Positions 35,916 to 48,900 of a DNA stretch of 64,000 nucleotides are shown here, piece after piece (within the stretch, counting starts at the first letter, position 1; each line of letters opens with the position of its first letter). A program made the position numbers and the translations under genes. The stretch comes from Marsupella aquatica (taxonomy: Eukaryota; Marchantiophyta). The notes beneath the pieces were generated by a model. It made no database searches. It saw nothing but the letters and a program-made list of their open reading frames with translations, and had not been told where the DNA came from. The stretch is taken from positions 20,088,001-20,152,000 of the forward strand of contig OZ316895.1 of assembly GCA_973895155.1 (NCBI GenBank), given 5' to 3'.

Positions 35916-38900
35916 TGAATGATTTTAGCTTCCTTTTAAACCTGCTAAGGGCATCTCCAAACTATACAGAAAAGCATTATTAATTTTGGAATTAGTTTGA
36001 GTACCCCTTGGTTATGTAACCTTGTTTATTCAACTATTTTGAATTATGAAGAGTTACACATTGGACTAGATAGATGAGACCACAATGATTAAATGGAGTA
36101 CTCTAATGGATGTAAGGTTTAAAGGTAGTTTGTACAATTTCATTTAAGAGAAATAGGAATATATTCATGGTAATACCTAGGGTAATATTCCATGCAAAAT
36201 GTTTCTCTTGGTACCTCTATGTCTATACAATACATGTGGCACTATATAGTTCATGCAAATATTGAATAGTTTGTCCATAGTAGTTGAAGGGTATTAGAGT
36301 CACTTGGTATTCCTATGCCCATAGTAGTTATGGTGTTTCCTCTAACCATAGTAGCCAAAGGGATTCTTAAGTTTCCTTGGTAATTGTTAAAAAAGTTAAA
36401 AAGTTGCTTGGGTTTTTATGCTACCTTGATCAATGTTAGAGTAGTTGAAGAGTTTCTTTCTACTCATTATTATTTCAAAAATGTGTCATATAATCAAAAA
36501 GATTACCAGAAAACATTGATATATCAATCACAACCTATCCAAGGTTTATTTTCTTTCACCCCTATTTTACCTCTTTCTTTGTTTAATTGAAATGTTGTTT
36601 TCAGTTTTTCATTGTTTTTACAGTTACAGGGTCTAACTATTTTTCTTTGCCTTGCTTCAATCACTAATAGTAAAATTTGGTTCTGCTTGCATAGCGTTCT
36701 TGTTTGTGACCAATCATGCTTGTGTGGCTATACATGCATCCAGGAATTTGGAAGCAATTTCCCATGGGGATCCGTAACTATGTAGATCAAATTAAATAAC
36801 TAAAATGCCAAAATTGATGTCTAACCCATTCACTCTGTAACACCCAATTTTCAGGCTATGGGTTTTTGGTTATTGGACCTGAATTTGGGAGACAATATAC
36901 ATCTTTAACTTCCTACCAGGTTCATTGTTGGGTTTTCTAGGTTATAGTCTAGGGTGGTGAAAGCTAATTTCTAGTATGGAGGAAAATAATGTAGTAAAGG
37001 TTGGAGCTGAATTGCATTTGATAGTGAATGCTACTTACAGGATACTAAGAAAGGGATGTTGTCAAGCTGAGTATTTACTCCTTACATTAATCAAATACAG
37101 TAACCTTTGGAGAAACTCCAAGTGATGGGATGGTTTATAATTAATATTCACCTTGGATTTTGGAGAGAAATATACACTTCCTTTTCAACATGCTTCCATG
37201 GTATTTCCTGCAAAGTCAGATAAAAGGGGACCCTAAGTTGTTATTTTTTAAAGCAAAATGTATATCGTTTTGGACATTATGCTTTGCGTGGCCATTTTGC
37301 CTGTCACCTTAGGTTCTCACAGGGGTTTTAGTCTCCACATGAAAGGAGGTGATAGGGGAAGCAGACAAAATGCCTCCAAAAGGTGTAGCAGGCTATGTGA
37401 AGAAAATGTGGGGATGCAGAAATTTCAGACCTTGAGAAATTATTGAGCAACTGGTTTCTTGGCTCTACAGAGACACATTTGGCTAGACTTGTGAGGACTT
37501 GAAGGGTACTGTCCCTTCTGGCCAACACTACAGCTTGATTCCAGCCGCTTGGTGCCAGGATTATCGAATTGCTTGAGTGCCTGTACTGCAGGTTGTTGAT
37601 GAAGGCATCTATTGTATAGAACTGGGCTTGCCCAGCGCTCATTTCAATTGGCATGCAAAGGCCTCACAAATGGGACATTTGGGGCCCTCAAGTTGAGACC
37701 TTCGTAAAATGCACTTCTATTAGCTCACCCAGCCAGCTTTTCCAAGATAGCTGCTAGGTCCTGTGGCGATGCTATAACAGGCTCAACCAAAAGAGACTTG
37801 TTTCCGTTCCCCCAAACCCCTCCAGCTTACAGCAAAGCAAGTGGATACCCAAAGTGACCGATTAGGGAAACCTTGCAAGCAAACACAAAATTTCAAACCA
37901 CACCAATCTGGTCTATCTATGATTTGCAAAAAACTGTGACCCCCAAAGAGAAAAGTCAGTTCATGAGAGCATAGATAGATGATGGTGTCAGCTCTATCAA
38001 GGTTCATACATATCGGTCAAATGTTTTGAATTCTCCTTGTTGGGGTTGCCTTGGTGTAGCCTTTCCAACTCTGTTTTGGTCTGAGTGGCTTTGCATTTTT
38101 CATTGGTTTTATAAAATCAAAGGTTTTTGCCACTCGAGCTCCCTTGCAAGTTGCACAGCCAAACATGCTCAAACTGGTTTTCCTTTTCCTTTTCAAGAAA
38201 GACCAAGTCCTAGAAGAAGTGTTGGAATCAAGACCACCAAGAGAGACTCCATTTATTGGCCCACTTAAGGGCATGGATTGGACTTAAGAAGGGGTACAGG
38301 ACGTTACTGAGTTAGAATTTTTTAGCTGTGATGGAGGTCCCATTTTCCACAGCCGGTTCAGCTTTTAACCATACTGTACCTTACCCTAATTCGCCGTCCT
38401 TCTCAATTTGACTGGATCACTGGAATAGTCAATAGTGGAATTAGCCACCAAACGCATACGAGCAGAAGTCTATACAATTCCCAACTTTCAAATTCATAAC
38501 ATCTTTGACTCATTTATTGCACCCTTTTGCTTCTTAATTGAGAAAGGGACGGACATGATTTAAGGTAATGGAATAGAACTGGATTCGCCAAAAAAATTGT
38601 CCTTACAAAACGGAAACTTTGGTTTCAAGAAGGTACAAGATGTGATGCTGTGATACTGGGTATATTTCTGTTTCATACCCAATTACCCATTGCCTCCGAG
38701 AATGTAGAAACAAACTCCAGCCCAGAAAAATAATTTGAAACACAAATGTCTTGGCTACCATAACAGCACCTAGGGTACACTATCGTTTTATATCAGTCAT
38801 ATAAGCTGGAGAGCGCAAGTTATGTATTTTTATGTCTTTGGGCTGTTTTCAGGGTCAAGGAATCAAACAGAGAGTACAATTTTCTCACATTACTTGCACA

Positions 38901-41576
38901 CAAATCTCACTTGTAGGTTGTCAATGAAGTTTTCCATATCCATCTCCTCATAGATAATTCAGGATCAGGTCTATAGGTCAAGATCTACTCCGTGAAATGT
39001 GAAGCCCTTGATTGTAACTTCTCTGATAATAAGTTTATTTATTTAAAATATGCTTGTGGGAAGGGTGTGGAGTCTGGGTACAAGGAGCCCTTCATGTGCA
39101 TATGCCTGTATTAAGGCTACAAAAAAGGAGAAAGTAAACACTCTCTGAAAGATACAACTTTGGAAAAGTACTTGGAATTTTTAAAGTGCATACGATGGTG
39201 GCTTCTACTTACCTCAAAAAACTAACGAATAACCTTTTAGCATAATTTGTACTTTACATACGAGTAGCTGACATTAACATCAAACAACTAAAAACTGTAA
39301 ATACAATACTTTTGTAATTAGGAGAGCTACCAATAAATGGGGTCCTTTTCATTCCATTGGTACCTTTCATTCCTTTTCTGCCAGCTTTCTAGTATCTTCC
39401 AATCTAAATATCTTTCCCCTAATTATTTATAACTCTTTTCAATTTGTTGTTCAGTAGGGCCTTAGTTCTTTTGTGATTATTGGGGAACTCTCAGTCTTCC
39501 TTGGGTTTTCCATTGTCGCTCGCCTCGCCCCCTCCACCCCCTTACTGGTGTCCCACAATTGTGATCCTGTCTCTATTAGTTGGTAGTGATTTATATACTG
39601 CCAACTGGCCTAAGGCCAGGTGAGTCTCTCCCTGCACTATGTGCGCACTGGTAGGTTGTTTAATAACACTCCTGGTTTCCCCAAAAAGGGAGGGGTGTGA
39701 GAAGCCAAAGCCTGGATGAACCAAAACCTTTTCCCTGCCCAGCCCTGACAATCATTAGTTGTTTAATACAACTTATTAATTTTAAAGACACAGTCGGGGT
39801 GTGGGAAAGCATACCCCGGATGGACCTAGATAATGTCCTTGTCCCATCCCATGGATTGCATAAAGTCATTAGCCAGGTTACACTGGAAATTAAAAGCCAT
39901 TGGGGACTTTTGAGAAGGATGTTTCACTTTTGTGAAGGACGCCCGCAAGTAATGTTTCAGGCGCCACTACCAACTACAAACTTGTTGGTCATACCAGACT
40001 AACTTGGCCATTTATTTGGGGTAATTATTGGATCTTTTTTTAAGCTCAAGGTATGTCAATATGTTCTCTGATGTCCAATATATTACTTTTGTACAAAGTT
40101 GGAGACCTTCGAGATGATTCATTCCATTTCTGATGAGCAAGAGAAATGTCTTTATATCGGGTCAACTGACTGAAAGAGACTGCTACAGGTCACATTTTAG
40201 TCAAATTTGTAAAAGTGTTATCTAATATTTTTAGATGTTCTGCTCAAGTCCATCCCGGCTTTGCCAGTCCATCCAGACTTCACAGCCAATCCGCCAGTCC
40301 ATCAAAGCCTAAATTTTGCTGATTAATAAAGCTTCCCAATTCACAAAAACAGATCAGGTGGGGTCTAGTCAGGTTACAAAACTAAAAAAGTGACTCTTCT
40401 TTGGCAGTTTGATTCATGTCATCATATTTGGTATCTTTGGATCATTCAAATCGGGGTAGGCAGCCGGGGGGGGCAGGCCACACCAGAACATCCACATGAT
40501 CAGAAACAACCAAATCTGAGTCGAGACTTGGTTTCCCCCCTTCTTCATTTAAAGCACTTTGAGTTTTCTGTTGTTGTTGTTTGCGTTTTTTGTTGTGTTG
40601 GTGGGGTGGGGGGGATCAAAAAACTGAGTTGGGATCTCAAACCAGCATTTTTAGTGGCCAAAGTTTGCTGGATTCCACCTCTCAGAAAAACATTTGCCAC
40701 TTTTGGCAAAAATCTATTAGGTTTTCTTGTCTTCCATTAGCCGGTTTCCCACCTAGCCAGAATCTAAGGGTTATCCTTAAATGTAGAGTGATCTGATGGC
40801 TATAATATAATCTAGGAAAATTAGAGAAGGAATATCCCTAGCATCTTCCTTTCCATACAATGTGATATTAGCCACCCTGGCCAACAAAACAAACCTTAAC
40901 ATTTAGCTACCTCAAACCTTGCATTTTTGTTAGATCATTACTTTGGTCACTATTTGGTTGCAGACTGAATTGCATCTGCGGACCTGCTAAGTACTAAAGG
41001 CTAGCCAGATTAATTCCAGTTCCCAACAAGTTTCTGCGCTGTGGTGCTGACGTAAGACAGTGGTGTAAGGGTCATGATTTACAGTAGTCAAGTAAGTACC
41101 AGATTTTAAGTCATTGATACAACTGGGCCCCATAATTCATCGGTTGTTTTAGGGACATAACTGCTGTGCAGTGAAGTAAAAGGAGCAGGCACTTTTGTGC
41201 AGAGGTTATTATATATTGCTTGATTAGTTCCTAGCTAAGTACTGAACTCTACTTTCTTTCGTTTTTAATTGGAAGGAGTAAAAGAGGAGATGATGTGGCA
41301 GCAGAGGATTCAGGCAGGCGGTCTTGGCAAGGGAAAAGTGTTACTTGATGGAGGTCATCAGTGATTTAGATTGTTGATAGACCTTAAATCAATCGACCCA
41401 AAAACTCATGGGCTTCATGGGGTCCATCAAGTAAGAATTTTCACTTTAGGGATTGATTGTGTATATCTCTTGCGTATTGAGTGGCTATTTTACAAATGGG
41501 CCACCACTAGGTATGGTTCTTAGGTACACACACTCTTTGTGTCTTTTCAAAGATGAGTTATGGTTATGCATTGCCT
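35916..41576. other. Long gene-poor spacer
   Basis: AT-rich DNA with only short frames. No domain, RNA gene or complete transposon was recognised. Small signs of repetitive origin include the detached repeat copy near 37122 and the inverted 19-mer at 40693-40711. It is probably old, unrecognisable transposon debris. Confidence 0.45.
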
Positions 41577-42222
41577 GTGACCTACCTTCTATGTCATGGA
41601 GGAGAATAATAGTCGATCTTTTGGTTACTCTTATTGGTCACTTGCTATTTTGACAATACTCATCAGACAGCTATTTTTTACACCTTTCCCCACGTATGTG
41701 ACCTACCTTCTACAAGGTGGAAAAGAATCTAGTCTTTTGGGTATTCTTAATGGTCGCTTGCTGTTCTCAAAATACTGGTGAGCCATTTTTCTTATCTTTT
41801 TTGAAAGTATGTGATCTACCTTCTCCGTAGTGGAACAAAAATAGTCTTTCGGTTACTCTTATAGGCACTTGTTGTTGTCACAAGATTGTTCACTTATTAT
41901 TCTTATATCTCTAAAGTATTGACTTACCTTCTACATTGTGAAGAATAATATCACTTCTGGTTACTCTTATTGGTCAGTTGTGATTCTTGCAACACTCGTC
42001 AGCCATCTTCTAATCTTTCCAACATATGTGACTACCTTATACATCATGGAGAAGACTATGGTGCTTTACTAGTTATTCTTATTAGACACTTCTATTCTCA
42101 CAATACTGGTCAGCCATTTTTTTCTAATTTTTCCAAATATGTGTGACCTACCTGCTACATCTGGAGAAGAATATAGTCTTTTGGTTACCCTTATTGGTCA
42201 CTTGTTATTCTCACACTTAGGG
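41577..42222. repeat. Six-copy minisatellite, period 108-120 bp
   Basis: Six diverged units begin near 41577, 41697, 41810, 41919, 42027 and 42140. Each starts with gtgacctaccttctac, then a gtggagaagaata-like part, cttttggttactcttattgg, tcacttgctattctcac, and then aatactNgtcagccat. Divergence and small indels suggest an old array. Its end at about 42222 is abrupt. Confidence 0.85.
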
Positions 42223-44328
42223 GATCTACTGCAGAAATTTGTAGGAACCACATTCAAGTTTAAATAACTATAATTATTCAATGATATTTGGAAAAAAAAA
42301 TCATAAATGCCTTAGGGGGTAAACTCCAATTTATAAAAAATTCTCTAACCTTTGTTAAATTAAAATAGATCATTAAGGGTGATCATTAATTTTGAAAATA
42401 TTAACCATTTCCTCTTGGGTCTAGAGTTAATATGTCCGTTACCATCTAACTGTAGTTAACCATGGTTACTATGTAACGTTTATCTAGCCATAGTCAGGTA
42501 CTTGATTAAGGTTAGATTTGTTGCTTACTAAATTCAAGCCGGAATTAGCTTGTGAGTGAAACTTAGGTTCATTGTTACAGAGCCATCTTAGAGATAGCTA
42601 GAGAGAGCTCAGTCTGTGGAAACTTGAAATGACCAGCAGACATAGAGTTTAGTTAAAGCTGTCTTATATATATGGTTGTGTGGACTTAGTCTCTCCTGAG
42701 ATGACCCACATATCTTTCGTGTTTATTAGTTGTGTATTCCTTGAATATTGACATCTGCATGCTGTCTTTGAGTGGCAATCATTTACTCAACATATGGCAC
42801 ACAACTGCATCTTTTAGAATTCCTGTCCTAATGGATACCCATGACTATATCTAATAAGATCTGCGGGTTTCAGCTTGGCCTAGTTTTTTGGCCAAATGTC
42901 TTATAAAAATCCCCAAAACTTTATTTTTAAATCATTTTCCAACCCCGTTTCCAACAGAGATTTTAAGTAGGGAATACACAATACTTTTGTTTAAAACTGG
43001 CTATTTGGTGAAAGATATATGAGACCAAGAAGAGAGTGACTCTAACTTGTGAGAGGACTAGTACTGAAACATCCTGGCACACGAAGAGTTCATGGTTCTG
43101 CTGTGGGAGTACACTCTGGGGCTTGATGTAATGAATAGACATGGCAAATTTTATTTTGATGACAGCAACAATTTTTTTGTAATATGCCATCGACAATCAA
43201 ATTCAATATGTAGAGCCCAGCACTTTGACATAGTATTCTATCTGGGATATTGTGTGGTCATTGTAACACTCTCAATCTAGATCAGAGGAGTTACACTAGA
43301 TGAGTTTTCTTTGAGTAGTTACAAGCCTGAATGCCCATTCTTTGAATATTAATAGAGATAAGACAAAAAAAAAACCTTGCAAAAGAATCTATGTGGTTCC
43401 CCTTCATCTCTGCCCCATTCTTGTTTTTGATATGCATTTCACTTTCAGTTTTGTCATTATTAGTTTTGTCCCATCCCTCTTTTTGGTATGCACTTCACTT
43501 TCAATTTTGTCATCATTAGTTTTGTCTTGGAGAGTTATAGTCTAGAGGCTTTACTGTAGAGGTCTAGACACCAACTCTAGTTTCTGTTCACACTCTATAA
43601 ATTTCCTACTTTTAGTTCCTCTTTCTTGGTGTTTAATGGTTCCCTTTTACTCACTTCTTTTTCGATTGGTTTTGTTCACTTGGGCCCTCTTTTGTTTGTT
43701 CATTTGTACTCTGATTGGTCCTTTTGTATATAAAAAGTGTGTATATTTCCATATAAATAAGATGTGGAGTAGCCAGGGTATAGCATAGCTGACCTTAATG
43801 AAACTAATATTTTTGCACACTTTTGAAGGGTTTGCCAATTTTTGAGAGTAAAGTAAACTCTTGAACACAAAAGGAACACTTGTCGAACTAGTACACGAGT
43901 TACACATAAGCTTGCAGTGACTCTGAAATCTGTATACCTGGTTAATACTGTGGTCAGTAAACCAGGAAATCTCCTAGCCTGGCAGGCTGCCCCGCTGTGC
44001 CCAGGGGATCCCCCAGCACAGACCCAGCTGACCTCCATATATAAAAAAGCAGATGGTTGGTTGGCACGTTGTAGCTGACGGGGATTTTGTCCATTTAGGC
44101 TAGCCTTGTTTTAACCCAAATTTCTTCAATGGTACCTCCAGGAAATTAAGGAAGCTTTAGTTTCCTTAATATTAATAAGAGATCAGGAACTTCTACAATA
44201 ACACAAACCATGGAGGACAGTATAAGTTTTTTGGTCAGACGTATCCTTGAGCTTTGGAAGTCAACCAACCTTGCTTCCACTTTAGGTTGTGCACACAAGT
44301 TTTTCCTGCCAGGTAACCGGCTCACTAG
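42223..44328. other. AT-rich spacer, no gene seen
   Basis: No supported coding sequence. Locally repeated phrases such as ttcactttcaNttttgtcat and attagttttgtc around 43430-43530 suggest a small duplication. Confidence 0.45.
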
Positions 44329-44545
44329 CCCGGGTGGCTACTTGAAGGGGATCAACAAGTTGGTCACAAGTTCTTTGCTAGAAGGTGAGGGTACCCCGGG
44401 TGGCTACTTGAAGGGGATCAACAAGTTGGTCACAAGTTCTTTGCTAGACGGTGGGGGTACCGCCTCACATATGCTTCTGGAGAGCTACTGCCCCCCAGGG
44501 TACCTCCTCACATATGCTTCTGGAGATCTAGTGCCCTCCCAAAGT
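44329..44545. repeat. Two adjacent tandem duplications (67 bp and 43 bp)
   Basis: The first unit, ccgggtggctacttgaaggg and its continuation to gtacc, occurs at 44329 and 44396, nearly identical. It is directly followed by a different 43-bp unit, cctcacatatgcttctggag, at 44463 and 44506. Both doublets end in gtacc-like borders. A 135-codon plus-strand frame (44210-44617) crosses them in phase but resembles no protein and is not accepted as a gene. Confidence 0.85.
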
Positions 44546-45999
44546 TGGTCCGGTTATCTTACCCCAATTGAAGGGCTTAACAAGGTCTGTTTGTCCTGTC
44601 CTCTATCATGCTCATAGGCATCGGAGCACGGACCGTAATAAAATCTCATGATCCTCAAACAGAGTTTAGGGCAGCCCCCTGCGACCAAATCTCAGGCACT
44701 GTTGCAGCAAGAGTCCCAGCGTGGCAGTTTTCAGGCCCAGCCATGGCTTACGCTGCCCACTACTACCTCAGCCACCGTTACTGCCTCAGCCGCAATGGAT
44801 GAGTCCAGCCACTGTGGCTAAGTCTTTCCCAACTTCACTTGACCATAACCTGAAATCCTAACATCCATTGGAGATGTATCTTAGGGGGTTCGGGTTGGGC
44901 TGACTTGGTGCTCATCTTTAAGTTATGGGGTCTGACTCCTTATCAACTTCCCAAGATGGTGCTTCCATGCCTTAGCTTTCCTTGGCTAGAGAGTAATCAT
45001 GAGAAGGTCCTTTGCACCTTATAAGTAAGATTTCACTATGATTGTTGTTTGGGTGAACCTATTGAATTGGAGGTATATGCTTGATGGGACCCTAGCCTTC
45101 CAGTCATGATTCTAATTTTGCAAACCTGCAAGAACTAAAGTAAAATGCTACACAAACCTACTATCATGTAGAGATAGATACTCTAAAACTTTATAATCAT
45201 CTGAAAACACAATACATTTATGTCTTCAAACACACATGTTCAAACACACATGTACATGCGGTGGACTATGACAGGCCACACAACAAAGCGCAATGGGAAT
45301 TGCCAGTAGAGCATACAATTAGGCACCATACAAGAACCATATGTGCAGAACCTACAGAGACCTTGGTTTGTATCAAATTTCTGTGGGGGCATCGTCTGTA
45401 ACAAAGTTTGTAGGGACTCATCATATATATTTGTTTAGGGTCCCATCGAGCATATACCTCATTGAATTGTGGCCCACCGGCTCCATTGCCCACCAGCTCC
45501 GTTTCCTTGTGATTATAATTCAAGTGATCCTCCACAATCTCCTGAATCTCAACACCCCACCATGGTCAAAATGCTTCCCAACAAAAAAGTATGTTCATCC
45601 AAAGCAAAATTAGTCTCCGACCTTAGTTCCCACCCTCTGTACATATTGTGATTCGACTGGGCACCCATGCATACCAGAAAGGAAACTGGTGCATGAAACC
45701 ATGGAAGCTTCCACTTCTTAATTTTCACGTGTACATGTCTCACTTTCCATGTGCACGCGTATAGAGAACCTACGTAATAATATATACGAAAAACACTCTA
45801 GGAATCCCAAATCGGGAGCAAAATACAGACGAAAATGTTATCGTTGGAAGCTCTTGAGGCAAGAACGCCGCTTCCTACATCCTGTTCAACCTCACCTAAG
45901 CCAATAGGAGGGAACCTTGACAGCTTCTCAGCTTATAAAAATTGAACAGCCTCCATCAAAGCAATGGCTCCTTCCCGGTTGGTTCCAGCTGTTGACTTT
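44546..45999. other. Spacer downstream of SMC6
   Basis: The right-hand part should hold the SMC6 3' untranslated region. No other gene is visible. Confidence 0.45.
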
Positions 46000-48900
46000 C
46001 TAAGGTCTCGGGGCGGGCATTTGTTGTTTCTTCACATGCCGAGTTCCCCTCACCATACTGCAAAACAAAACACATCCATAACTAATCAGAATTCCACATT
46101 GCGCCTTCAAAATGTGAGACACTTCGCCTAAGTAAACCTAGTGGGCCAGGAAATTGAGCAGACGGGTGGATAGACATTAACGCTCTTCATTACAGCACCT
46201 AATACATTAAATCGCAGAAAATTGACGCACCTTATATCATGTGGAGTAATAAATATCCATTGGGATCCCTCTTGAAGGGCAAATTCCACAACGGTATCGA
46301 GGCTGATTTTCCTGCTGACAGCATCCTGCGAATAATAATAACGGTTTGCTTGAGAACGCTTTGCGTGAATCTTCCAGAAAATTCTGCAAACTAGACCTTG
46401 CTAGAATTCAAGAGGAACAAGAGACTCACGCAATCGTCATCTGGTGCACTGCTGTTACGAGAATGACCAGTCCCGACAATCATTAAGGTCAAATTGATTG
46501 CCCGGTAAAAATCTCAAACTTGACATTAAAGAAGATGAGTCCATCAGTTTTGCTATTAAAGACTTGTAATCTGACTTACCATGAAGACGTCAAACTCATC
46601 CATTGCTCGAAAGGGCGCCTCGGTCATGTTATGAAGTGCGAGAGCAAATGCCAAAGTGGTGAAAGACCTTTCACCCCCTGAGAGTGCTCGTGTGTCTCTC
46701 ACTGATGTATTGGAGGCATCGTGCGGCATTTGAACCTGCACGTGCAAGACAAGTTAGCCAGATCTGCTAACCATCAGAAAACTGACCAAGTCATGAAGCT
46801 CCGTGGTTGTTTTTGGCACCATGACCTACCTTAATTGCAATAGAAGGGAAATAATATGGCATGGCCTGAAAAACAGGACGATTTCGAAAGTAAGATCTTA
46901 CACTCAAATTTAGTGTCTTCTTTTCGTAGTCAACTTTGACATGGCCACCGATACCCTTCCTTCCTAGATGCTCATTGAATCTGAAAGCGAAAAACCCACA
47001 CCAGTAATAGAAGTAAGAGAGCTAGAATCTGAAAGACGTGAAAGAAGCCAAAACCTTTCAGTCAATCAACCAGGAAAACAACCACATATCTAATTTCTGA
47101 GTTGCATGCGTACCCCCATAAGAGTTCACGTCGCAAGTGCGTACAGTTCTCACCATACTTTTTCTTTCGTTCTTGCAAAGCTCCATTGAGCATCTGCATG
47201 CAACACACGATCCGAGACAGGCTAGCCGATGTGAAATAGTGCCTTCGGGTACACTTAGACTCACTTTTCGTGTAGTGCAAGAACTCTGCTGTAATAGGTA
47301 CTTTTGGGCTAATTTTCGTGTAGTGCAAGAGATCTGCTGTGATGGGTACTTTTGGACTCATTTTCGTGTAGTGCAAGAGATCTGCTGTGATAGGGACTCC
47401 AAACAAACAAAAAAGCGCCTGTTCACATGGGTGATGTTAAGGCGGTGAGCACATCTTATGCGTAATTGACATGCGTCTAACTGAGCACTGTGCTGATCTG
47501 GAGACATTTTCATAACAAAAAGAGTGGCATTCAGTGCAGGATTCAGGAGTACTTACATCCAGTTTCTCTTTTAAGCTCGTAAACCATCTTTCTCTGGAAG
47601 CGATTTTCCTCTTGAGTTTAGTTTGTTTTTTGATCAACTTCTCGATTGGTTCACTTTCACTGGAAAATGAAGAACATGGAAATGTCTTATGACCCAAGGG
47701 ATGGCCACCTTGTATTCAAGTACCAAACAGAAAAATCTAGGCAGATATTGCACCACAATGTCATCTGCATGCCCTTTCACTGAGAATGATGATGGATACT
47801 GTTAGTAAATGTGCTCAAAACTTGCATCCTCGTCAATAGCGGATGAACATACTTTTGCTGCCTTTCCACCTTCGCAGCTAGTCTCCTCATCTGATTGCTG
47901 AGCTGGTCTCTTGTCCTCGTATCCTCACCAAGTCGTTCCCTGTCCTCTTCTGGACATATTTTGATAGCAGTCTCACGGTGTTCCTATCAAGATCAGACAC
48001 ACAAAAACACAGAAGAAGCGATTGGCATAAGTTTTCACTTCCTAAAATCACATTACCAGTCTTCCTTGAACCTGTACGTAGTTCAGAATTGTCGCCAAAT
48101 CGCTGAACGAAAGTGAACTTTAGACAATCACACTGTCCCAGGACCTGCATTTCTGGAGAAGGCTGTAGTAGATCACAAAGTCTCCAATAACCAGGTTGAA
48201 TTATTCTATTCGAAAACGAAGTCCACTACAATTTTATGGAAACTGAAACAGTTAAACGTGTCTCCAGGAAGGTAGCGTGCCCAGTCGATTCCTCATTAAA
48301 TTGTTTAGAATGTTCATAACGAACAAATCAGCATCTCGCGATGATTAACATTCAGAAAACTTCTACATTGCATAATCATAACAATTCACAGGAGTCTAAG
48401 CATTCGCATCACACCTCCAGCGCCTTCTTTACATCTTCAGTTAACTTCTCTTGCCTTTGAATTGTCAAGACAACCTTCTGCTCCATAATTTTCTCAAATG
48501 TCTTTACATTCTACAACCACAGGCACAAGAACTATCAATTAGCCTTTCAAGGACCGTCAATCAATGCAATGAGAGCTTGAAACGATCCTCCTGAATTCTT
48601 GAAATGCGCCAATGATTTTAGAGACAAGAAGAATCTATATGCATGAACGCTACGAGAGAAAACAATGCTTTCAGAAAAATAAGAAGTAAAAGCCAAACTG
48701 CTGAATATGAGATTAAAACACCAACTCCTACGGTACCGAAAGAAACTTACTTGGTCAGCCTCCAAAATCTCTTGACTAAGCGTTACCAGTTCCTGCTCTG
48801 CAACTCGTAAAGACTCAACATCTCCTCTAGTAGATTCTGCAAGTTACGGAGTTCAAAAGATCTTTATACAGCTATATAGATCCAGAAATATAGATCCAGA

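Noticed and set aside
44210-44617. A 135-codon plus-strand frame
   Set aside because: It spans two tandem doublets and resembles no protein. The open frame follows from the duplication.
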